Below, piece after piece: positions 8,888-15,920 of a stretch of DNA of 64,000 nt. A model generated the notes under the pieces. That model saw only the letters and a list, made by a program, of their open reading frames with translations, had not been told where the DNA came from and searched no databases. Location of the stretch: assembly GCF_001263205.1 (NCBI RefSeq), contig NZ_CP012333.1, positions 1,240,001 to 1,304,000 of the forward strand, given 5' to 3'. The translations under genes and the position numbers were made by a program. This stretch comes from Labilithrix luteola. GTDB lineage: Bacteria; Myxococcota_A; Polyangia; Polyangiales; Polyangiaceae. The number at the start of each line of letters is the position of its first letter. The stretch's first letter is position 1.

Positions 8888-9928
8888 TCAGTCGGCCTTC
8901 TCGTCGGATGCGCGCGGGGGCCTGGAAATCCCGTCCGGCGTGCCTGGAATCCCCGAACCGGCGTCGGCCAAACCTGCCCGCTGGCCCTCGACTTTGCGAG
9001 GACGAGACGGCGGCGGCAGCGCGAACGTCCGAAGGCTCGCCTTGAAGTCTGCAGTGACCTCGTCGTCGCCGCGTGCCCCCGGCATGTCCGGCATGGCGGC
9101 GTAAACGGCACGCCGGAAGGCGAGGCGCATCTCGGAGACGGTCTGCCAGCGGTCCCTCTTGTCGAAGGCGAGCGCGCGGTCGACGACGCCGGCGATTCGA
9201 TCGTCGATCGACTCGTCGACCCACGCGAGTGGACGCGCCTGCCTCGTCGCAGCCGTCCAACGAAGAGCAGCGTCGTCGTCGGCCTCGTGCACGGCATGGC
9301 CTGAGAGAACGGTGAACAGGAGCGCGCCGAGGGACCAAATGTCCGAGCGCCGATCGATGGCGACCATGGTTTCGGCCGCAACCTCGGGGGACATGAACGC
9401 CGGAGCGCAGGCGAAGACACGCGAGGTACCGAAGTCGAGGAGCCGGAGCTGTCCCGAGTCGGTCAGGAAGACGTCGTGGGGTTTGAAATCCCGATGCACG
9501 ACGTCGGCCGCATGAATGGCTGCCATCGCGCTCGTGAGCTCCTCGACGATCGGCGAGAGCTCCGTAAGCGGAAGCCGTCCGCCATACCGGACGCGACGTG
9601 CTTCGAGCGTCTCTCCCTCGAGCAACTCGAGAACCAAGTAGACGCGGCCGTCTTCGGTCACACCGTCGTCGTCGATGCGTAGGACCGAACGATGGCGGAT
9701 CGTGTTCGCAATGCGCGCTTCTTGGACGAGGCGCGTACACGTCTCCGCATCGGGACAACGCGATGCGTGAAAGAGCTTGAGCGCTGCGCGATGGCCGTTG
9801 CGATGCGTGACCTGCGTGACCTGCGTGACCTGCGTGACCTGCGTGACCAGGTACACGTCCGAGGTCATCCCTCGACCGAGGAGAGCATCGAGTCGCCACT
9901 TACCGCCGATGACGTTCCCGATCCGCAT
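8888..9928 (-). CDS. Ser/Thr protein kinase with a TQV repeat inserted in the ATP lobe
   Basis: 346 residues from ATG 9928. The protein is essentially a bare kinase domain without a membrane segment. Glycine loop GRGMTSDVY is at residues 18-25, the ATP-binding lysine is K51 in AALKLF, HRD is at 145-147, DFG at 165-167 and SPE at 180-182. Two features are unusual. Residues 28-41 are a run of Thr-Gln-Val triplets encoded by five perfect 9-bp repeats (9804-9848); in the kinase at 15917-18892 the flanking residues VF..SHRNG.RAALK are contiguous. The catalytic-loop asparagine that normally follows HRDxxxx is Asp152 (HRDFKPHD), so metal binding may be altered. Substrates are unknown. It lies downstream of a short membrane-protein gene on the same strand, with a 94-bp gap. 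Confidence 0.9.
   Translation of the reverse strand: MRIGNVIGGKWRLDALLGRGMTSDVYLVTQVTQVTQVTQVTHRNGHRAALKLFHASRCPDAETCTRLVQEARIANTIRHRSVLRIDDDGVTEDGRVYLVLELLEGETLEARRVRYGGRLPLTELSPIVEELTSAMAAIHAADVVHRDFKPHDVFLTDSGQLRLLDFGTSRVFACAPAFMSPEVAAETMVAIDRRSDIWSLGALLFTVLSGHAVHEADDDAALRWTAATRQARPLAWVDESIDDRIAGVVDRALAFDKRDRWQTVSEMRLAFRRAVYAAMPDMPGARGDDEVTADFKASLRTFALPPPSRPRKVEGQRAGLADAGSGIPGTPDGISRPPRASDEKAD
9804..9848 (+). repeat. Five perfect tandem copies of a 9-bp unit
   Basis: TGCGTGACC is repeated five times without a mismatch. On the minus strand it encodes Thr-Gln-Val triplets inside the N-lobe of the kinase gene. Each unit is in frame, so gain or loss of copies lengthens or shortens the loop without breaking the gene. 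Confidence 0.97.
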
Positions 9929-10022
9929 CGCGCGCGAGTCGCCCCCTCGGCTTTTTTATCGCATGCGGCTTAACAGCTGCACAAGGGAACGAATTTGGCG
10001 ACGAGGTGCGAGCTTTCAGGCA

Positions 10023-10970
10023 TCAGCCTCGACCCCAGGCCTCGAGCCTCATCCGATCACGCTCGAATAGGAACGGGGCCACTTCGTCGAGAGACCCGGT
10101 TTTCGTGCAGGATACACCTAGCCGGCGCGCCGCTTGCTTGGCGACGGCTGCCACGATGGGATGCGGGCACTGTGTCAGCGCGACGAGCTCGGGGGCCAGC
10201 TCGGAGGCATGGATTTCGGCCGCGACGATGGCCGCAAACGCCCGAGGGTCGGCGGGCCTCGGGGTCCGATCGCGGAGAACACCGCGGAGCGCTTCCACCG
10301 CCACCGGCGTCGCCGACCGAGCGGAGGCCATCCGATAGCCGGCGGGTGGGAGCTCCAGCCGGGCGGCGGCGTTCGACGTCGCCAGCCAATCCGACGCCGA
10401 CGCCAGGAGCGCCTCGCAGCTCGGTTCGCTCGGCTCGAGGGCGTCCCCGAGGGTATCCCCTTCGAGATCACGCGCGAGAGGCATGGCCTGCTCGGTGGCG
10501 TAGAACGGCAAATAGGCCACCAGCCGTTCGAGCGGTGCGTCGAAGTCCGCCTCGCCTTCGAAGCGATCATGATCGGTTTCGACGATGACGCGACTCGATG
10601 GCGTCGCCCCCACGAAGAGGGTCGGCGCTCGCCAGGTCGCGACGTCGATCTTGCGAACCGCCGCCCACCGCAGGATGCGTGGGGCGTCCCCCGCGTCAAC
10701 CAGCATTCCCCACGGCACGATGGCCATGCTCGTGGCCCCGGGCGTCGAGCGCTTGCCCCCCTTGCCACGCAGGGCGAACGCGGAGATTGCCGATGCAATC
10801 GCCCCGAAAGCGAGAGCGTGACGTGCGTCGAGGCCATGCATGGCCAGCGTCACCCCCGCTCCTAGACCGAACGCCGTTGCCGCCACCCCGCAACGGCGCG
10901 CCGGGATCGGCTCCAATCCGACGTATCGGAAGTCCGGCACGGGAGCGAAGAGGAACGTGGCTGATCCCAC
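10023..10970 (-). CDS. Hypothetical protein with two N-terminal membrane segments
   Basis: 315 residues from GTG 10970. Residues ~25-70 contain two hydrophobic segments (CGVAATAFGLGAGVTLAM and ALAFGAIASAISAFAL), followed by a basic GKGGKR, so the bulk of the chain probably lies in the cytoplasm. The central part (SMAIVPWGMLVDAGD, then VFVGATPSSRVIVETDHD-like strands) resembles a PH-like or bPH2 fold common in membrane proteins of this kind, but the similarity is weak. The C-terminal half is helical. It is divergent from the zinc-ribbon kinase gene, with 99 bp between starts, and lies upstream of the TQV-repeat kinase. I do not recognise the family. Confidence 0.7.
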   Translation of the reverse strand: MGSATFLFAPVPDFRYVGLEPIPARRCGVAATAFGLGAGVTLAMHGLDARHALAFGAIASAISAFALRGKGGKRSTPGATSMAIVPWGMLVDAGDAPRILRWAAVRKIDVATWRAPTLFVGATPSSRVIVETDHDRFEGEADFDAPLERLVAYLPFYATEQAMPLARDLEGDTLGDALEPSEPSCEALLASASDWLATSNAAARLELPPAGYRMASARSATPVAVEALRGVLRDRTPRPADPRAFAAIVAAEIHASELAPELVALTQCPHPIVAAVAKQAARRLGVSCTKTGSLDEVAPFLFERDRMRLEAWGRG

Positions 10971-11069
10971 ACATCCAACATGACGCTTGGACCGGCGTCA
11001 GACCAGCTGAGCTGGACAATTTGCCTCGTTTTCGTACTTCGCCCGCGTCCACGCTAGGCTAAGCGCGTC

Positions 11070-12311
11070 GTGGCGACCTGCGTTCAGTGCAACTTCACCA
11101 TCCCGGAAGGGTCGGCGGTCTGCCCGCAGTGCCGCAGTCTGCAACCGTCCCGGGCGCAAGGTCGCACGCTCGGCCCCGGAACCCACATCGATCGCGGCTA
11201 CGGGAAAATCGTCGTCGACGCGCGTATCGGCGCCGGCGCCATGGGCTCGGTCTACCGCGCGTGGATGTTCTGGGACCCCAAGGGTCCGCGCGGCCGCGAG
11301 AAACCAACGCCGCTCGCCTTGAAGCAGCTCAAACCCCAGGCAAGCATCCAGCCCGAGCTCCGCGCGCTCTTCCAGAACGAGGCCGAGGCGCTGAGGCTGC
11401 TCGCGCACCCCAACGTCGTCCGGTTCTACGACCTCTTCACGTGGATCCCGACGATGGCCGGCGTTCCTCCAAATCCGGCCCTCGGACCGGCGAGCTTCAC
11501 GCCCTCGTCGGGAACGGTGCTCTCGCCGATTCTCGCCATGGAGTACGTCGACGGCGACACGCTCGAAGACGTCATCGCGCGGAACGTCGCACGGTCGAGG
11601 CTCGCCGGAGCAGGCACGCTTCCGGGGCTGTCGTTCCAGCGCGCCTGGTACTACGTGCAGCAGCTTCTCGGCGCCCTCGCCGCCGCGCACGCCATGGGCA
11701 TCGTCCACCGCGACGTGAAGCCCTCGAACATCATGATCCGACGCGACGGGATCGTGAAGCTCACCGACTTCGGCATCGCGCATCTCGTTCGGCCCACGCA
11801 CGGGCTCCGCGCGCCCTCGCCCCAAGAGCTCGCCCCCGGCACCGGCGCCTACATGTCGCCCGAGCAGGTGCTCGGTCACCCGCTCGATGGCCGAAGCGAC
11901 TTGTATTCTGCAGGCATCGTTCTCTACGAGGCACTCTCCGGCCGGACGCCGTTCCTCGCGAACGAGAAGAGCGAGTTCGCCATCCGCATGGATCAGGTCG
12001 AGACGCCTCCCCCGCGTTTTTGTGCGCTCGTCCCGCAGGCGCCGCCCGTGCTCGACCAGCTCTTCGCCCGCGCGCTCGCCAAGGACCCGGCGGCTCGTTT
12101 CGGTAGCGCCATCGAGATGGGCGACGCCTTCCGCACGGCCCTCGGCCTGCCGAGCACCGTGGAATGGCGGGCGCAGGGCGAGATCGCGCAGGTCGCGCGA
12201 GGCGTGCAAACCCAGCATGGCGTGCCCGACGCGCAGCGCGCGCACAAGCTCGCGACGCTCCGCCAGGTCGTCAATCAGGCCTATCGAACGCAGCCCCTCC
12301 GCGCGCGGTGA
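11070..12311 (+). CDS. Ser/Thr protein kinase with N-terminal zinc ribbon
   Basis: 413 residues from GTG 11070. Residues 4-21 contain two CxxC pairs (C4, C7, C18, C21) forming a short zinc ribbon. The kinase domain follows: glycine loop GAGAMGSVY at 54-62, lysine K85, HRD at 213-215 with N220 intact, DFG at 233-235 and SPEQ in the activation segment. All catalytic residues are present, so it should be active. The loop between the early strands is longer than usual (residues ~66-80), as is the hinge region ~125-150. There is no membrane segment. The C-terminus is a short helical tail after the kinase fold. It is convergent with the HD/DUF4388 gene, 3 bp apart. The role of the zinc ribbon is unknown; binding protein or nucleic acid is possible. 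Confidence 0.93.
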   Translation: MATCVQCNFTIPEGSAVCPQCRSLQPSRAQGRTLGPGTHIDRGYGKIVVDARIGAGAMGSVYRAWMFWDPKGPRGREKPTPLALKQLKPQASIQPELRALFQNEAEALRLLAHPNVVRFYDLFTWIPTMAGVPPNPALGPASFTPSSGTVLSPILAMEYVDGDTLEDVIARNVARSRLAGAGTLPGLSFQRAWYYVQQLLGALAAAHAMGIVHRDVKPSNIMIRRDGIVKLTDFGIAHLVRPTHGLRAPSPQELAPGTGAYMSPEQVLGHPLDGRSDLYSAGIVLYEALSGRTPFLANEKSEFAIRMDQVETPPPRFCALVPQAPPVLDQLFARALAKDPAARFGSAIEMGDAFRTALGLPSTVEWRAQGEIAQVARGVQTQHGVPDAQRAHKLATLRQVVNQAYRTQPLRAR

Positions 12312-12314
12312 GCG

Positions 12315-15300
12315 TCAGCTGAGCTTCGCCTTGAGGGCACGAACCTCGGAGGCCGCCTCGCGATGGTTCGGCGTCACCGCGAGGAGCTCGGTGAAGTCGG
12401 CGAGAGCCTCCTTCAGACGGTTGGTCCGCACGAAGAGCTTGCCGCGATAGAAGAGCGCGCGCTCGTTGGTCGGATCGTCGCCGAGGACGTCGTTCATGGT
12501 GACGATCGCCTCTTCGACGACGGCAGGGTTGCCGCCGAGCGACTGCACCCACGCGAGAAGCGAGCAGTAGTCCGCCTGGAGCGGATCACCGTCGACGGCC
12601 TTCTGCGCGAGCTGGAGCGCGGTCTTGAGATCGTTTCGCTGGAGGGCCACCTCCGCGAGCCGGAAGTGCGTCATCGCCTCGAGCGCCGCTTCGGCATCGG
12701 CGAGGCCGTCGTCGTTGATCTCGGTCCCCGACGCGCCGGTGGGAGCGAAGAGATCCGGCGACGGACCGATGGCGATGGCAGGACCGATCGCGATCGGAGC
12801 CGGTGCGGCGCTGGCCTTACCGGGAGACGGAAGAGGCGCGCGCGATGGCCCGGCAGGAGCCGGACGGCCCGACGGTGCGGGCGAAGGCGCGGGCATTCCA
12901 GCCGCCGGACGCACCGACGGAAGACCTGGCAGACCTCGCCCGAGACCGCGACGCAGATCGGGCGCCGGGAGCGCAATGGTCTTCATTGCATCCGACGGGT
13001 CGTCGTCCACGTCAGGCGCGGGAGCAGGCTGGGCCGGCGGAGGGGCAGCCGCTCGGCGCGGGTCCGCGGCGGGAGGCGAAGACACCGCAGGCCTCTTCGC
13101 GATCGGCCGAATCTGCGGCGCCACGATGGGTCGCCCCGCTTGACCAGGACGCGCGGCAGGGGCCATCGGACGGGCCTGCGCTGCGGGTGGGGCCGCTTGC
13201 ACCGGCGTGCTCGGACGAACGGAGGCGGGGCCCTGAACCGGCGCGCTAGGGCGCACCGAAGGCGGAGACGGCGACACCGAAATGGGACGGGCGGCAGGCA
13301 CGGAAGGCACGTTCCTCGCGCGCCCCTGTACGGCCATGGGCCCTTTCTTCTGTCCCTTGAACGCGAACTGACGCGTGACCGCCAGCGTGTACACGAGGGA
13401 CGAGACCGTCTCCTCGTCGGCGATGCGAACAGCGAAGAGCTGAGAAAGCTGGAGCTGCTCGCCGCGAATGGCATCGAGCACCACCTGCTCGTCGGGCTGC
13501 ATCGAGAGGCCGTCGAGGGCCGCGTCGGGGTGCAGAACGAGCGGATGCTTGCCGATGCGATTGAGCGTGGCGCGAATGCGCGCACGATCGGCCCAGTTCC
13601 GAACGCTCGCGAGGATGCCGTTCAGCGGCGCGCTGACGTCGACGTCGACGCCGCCCCAACCTTCGAGCAGATCGACCTCGCGGTAGTACGTGTACGAGAT
13701 GTCCGGCGAGAGATTCGCGAGGTGCGCGATCTTCTGCAGGAGCTGCGTTTCGATCGCCCACGCAAGCGCCTCGCGCGAGACGAGCTCGTCACCGACGAGG
13801 TATTCGCCGAGAAGGATGCCGAGGTGGTGCGCGCTGGTCACGGCGTGTTCGAGCGTGTCCGCGTCGATGGCGCCGCCCTCGAGCAGGACCTGACCGAGCA
13901 ACGCGACCGGCTCGTGGAGCCGGATCTTCGTGGGAATGCCCTCCACGAAGTAGATGGTGTCCTCGCCCGGACCGCCCTCGAACACGACGCTACCGGTGAG
14001 CGCGTGATCGAGCATGTAGACGAGCACGTGAGGCAGCGGCGTTGCCGCGAGATTGCCTCGTGCCGTAGCCTCGCGCCCGGGACGCGTGGACGGCGTTGCT
14101 CCACGCACGCCGGTTCCGCTCGGAGTGCTTCCGCGATCGCCGTCGCGCAGCGCGTGCGCCGGAGGCTTGAGCGAGTCGTTGATCATTCGGCCCATCGCTT
14201 CCGCGACAGCGGAAGGCGTGGAACCGTTCGAGGGCATCGAGTCGCCGGTGTGCTCGCCCGAATCCTGATCGGTGTTGGCGAGGTGCTCCTGAGCGGCCGG
14301 CGGGGCTGGCGGGGCTGGCGGGGCTGGCGGGGCTGGCGGGGCTGCGAGGATCTGCGTTCGCGCGTCCGCCATGGGGGCCGACGAGAGCGACGAGAGCGGC
14401 GGGGCCGAACGAACGCGCGGCAGCGGCGCGGGCGCCGGCGGCTCCTCGTGGACGTACGAGTCGGGCGGCGGGTCGTGGCTCGGCGCGAGCGCGAGGCCCT
14501 TCTTCCACCCCTCGACGCTGACGACGCGCACCACCGTGCGACGCGGGTCTTGGGCGAGCTCGACCTCGATCCCTTGCGTGCGCGCACCACCCGCATCGGA
14601 CAGGATGCGGATGCGAGCCTTGTCGCCTGCGCCTCGCGAGCCGCGAATCACTTCGGCGAGCTCACCGGTCGAGAGCTGGACCACCGTGCCGAGCGGCAAG
14701 AGGCCGAGCGCCGAGATCAGCATGCGCAGGACGATGCGGTCCTGCGGCTCCTTCAACTCTTCGGCGAGCTGCGCGACCGCGTAGTCGGCGGTGGGCGGCG
14801 GAAGACCGGGCTCGGGCGTGAGCAGGTCGTTGTAGCGCCGCGCGACGGCGATGGTGCTCGCGTGGAGCGTGGGCGGGCGTGCTCCCCAATAAACCGGGCC
14901 GAGCCACGTGCGACGGCGAAGCCACAGCGCTTCGAACGTGAGCACCGTGCGCGCGATCGAAGGCTCGTTCACTCGACCGAGCGCGGTGAGAACGGCGGCC
15001 GAACCTGCCGCGAGGCGATCTTCTTGGTCCTCCGAGAGCGACGACGGCCCCGCCATTCCCGGCATCGCCGGTCCGGAGGCCGCCGCGAGGGCGAGCGCGC
15101 GCGGACGAGAGACGTCGTGCATCATCGCCGCCATCGCGAGCTGCGAGAGGATCGCGCGGTCGTGCGTGACCTCGCGCGCCATGGAGACGGCGAGGATTGC
15201 CGTATTCACGGCGCGGCCAGCTTCGTCGAAGTTCGCGTTGCGCACCTCGGTCACGCCGAGGAACGCCGGTGTCGAGCCCTCGGAGAGGTCGACGAGGCTC

Positions 15301-15920
15301 TGCGCGATGCGCTTGATGCGCCGCGGGAGGATGTAGCGGCTCGAGGAGAGGTCCTCGAAGAAGCGCCGCATGATGACGACGGCCGACGCGTACGTACGGA
15401 TGATGCGCTCGTCCGGCGACAGGTCTTCGAGCTCGAGACCGCGGAGGCGCGCTGAGTCCGCGACGGGGCGGAGGCGAATCTTCGGCGTGGGCGAGCGGAA
15501 GCTTCCCGGGGCCGAGCGGAAGCCGATCGAGATCTGCTCGGCGAAGGCGAGGAGTTCCTCGCGCGTCACATCGCGCTGGATGTAGAGCTCGGAGCCGCCC
15601 AGGCGCTCGAGGATGTCGCCGAGCTCGCTCGCCGCCTCGTACGCCGCGCGGGAGCCCTTGAGGAGCTGGCCCGCGACGAAGACGGCCTTGTGGGCGAAGA
15701 GCGCGTTCACGTTCGTGCCCGAACGCAAGCAGTAGTCGCCGATGATCTGGTGCGTTTGCTCGAGCTGGCGCGTGAACGCCTGGTTCGTCAGGTCGTGCAC
15801 CTGCGCGAGCTTCGCGAGGCGGTAGACGGCAATGACGACGCCGGCGCCGAGCTCGCGCGCGTGCTCGCGACGGACGAACTCGCCCGCGTCGTTCGTCACG
15901 ATGTCGAGGCGCATCGTCAT
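12315..15920 (-). CDS. Degenerate HD-GYP-like / DUF4388 (PATAN) / TPR regulatory protein
   Basis: 1201 residues from ATG 15920, which overlaps the stop of the upstream kinase as ATGA and implies translational coupling. Residues ~150-450 resemble an HD-GYP region: an HD pair survives in AAMMHDVSRP and a trailing LLPLGTVVQLSTGELAEVI block is typical of HD-GYP proteins, but no GYP segment is visible, so c-di-GMP hydrolysis is doubtful. A Pro/Ala-rich linker includes a perfect 9-bp repeat. Residues ~625-755 match DUF4388/PATAN (LPHVLVYMLDHALTGSVVF, then a GxLLGEYLV block), a domain found in gliding and signalling proteins. A second Pro-rich linker leads to TPR-like helices at ~1080-1201. It is probably a scaffold acting with the coupled kinase. 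Confidence 0.85.
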   Translation of the reverse strand: MTMRLDIVTNDAGEFVRREHARELGAGVVIAVYRLAKLAQVHDLTNQAFTRQLEQTHQIIGDYCLRSGTNVNALFAHKAVFVAGQLLKGSRAAYEAASELGDILERLGGSELYIQRDVTREELLAFAEQISIGFRSAPGSFRSPTPKIRLRPVADSARLRGLELEDLSPDERIIRTYASAVVIMRRFFEDLSSSRYILPRRIKRIAQSLVDLSEGSTPAFLGVTEVRNANFDEAGRAVNTAILAVSMAREVTHDRAILSQLAMAAMMHDVSRPRALALAAASGPAMPGMAGPSSLSEDQEDRLAAGSAAVLTALGRVNEPSIARTVLTFEALWLRRRTWLGPVYWGARPPTLHASTIAVARRYNDLLTPEPGLPPPTADYAVAQLAEELKEPQDRIVLRMLISALGLLPLGTVVQLSTGELAEVIRGSRGAGDKARIRILSDAGGARTQGIEVELAQDPRRTVVRVVSVEGWKKGLALAPSHDPPPDSYVHEEPPAPAPLPRVRSAPPLSSLSSAPMADARTQILAAPPAPPAPPAPPAPPAAQEHLANTDQDSGEHTGDSMPSNGSTPSAVAEAMGRMINDSLKPPAHALRDGDRGSTPSGTGVRGATPSTRPGREATARGNLAATPLPHVLVYMLDHALTGSVVFEGGPGEDTIYFVEGIPTKIRLHEPVALLGQVLLEGGAIDADTLEHAVTSAHHLGILLGEYLVGDELVSREALAWAIETQLLQKIAHLANLSPDISYTYYREVDLLEGWGGVDVDVSAPLNGILASVRNWADRARIRATLNRIGKHPLVLHPDAALDGLSMQPDEQVVLDAIRGEQLQLSQLFAVRIADEETVSSLVYTLAVTRQFAFKGQKKGPMAVQGRARNVPSVPAARPISVSPSPPSVRPSAPVQGPASVRPSTPVQAAPPAAQARPMAPAARPGQAGRPIVAPQIRPIAKRPAVSSPPAADPRRAAAPPPAQPAPAPDVDDDPSDAMKTIALPAPDLRRGLGRGLPGLPSVRPAAGMPAPSPAPSGRPAPAGPSRAPLPSPGKASAAPAPIAIGPAIAIGPSPDLFAPTGASGTEINDDGLADAEAALEAMTHFRLAEVALQRNDLKTALQLAQKAVDGDPLQADYCSLLAWVQSLGGNPAVVEEAIVTMNDVLGDDPTNERALFYRGKLFVRTNRLKEALADFTELLAVTPNHREAASEVRALKAKLS
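14299..14343 (+). repeat. Five perfect tandem copies of a 9-bp unit
   Basis: GGCGGGGCT is repeated five times without a mismatch inside the HD/DUF4388 gene. Read on the minus strand it encodes an Ala-Pro-Pro linker between the HD-like and DUF4388 regions. The unit is in frame. Confidence 0.97.

Noticed and set aside
9804..9848. Short tandem repeat as part of a CRISPR array
   Set aside because: The 9-bp units have no spacers between them and lie within a coding frame.
12363..15455. A 1030-codon open frame on the plus strand across the HD/DUF4388 gene
   Set aside because: It is antisense to a gene with recognisable domains and its translation is Arg-rich low complexity, as expected from GC-rich shadow frames.
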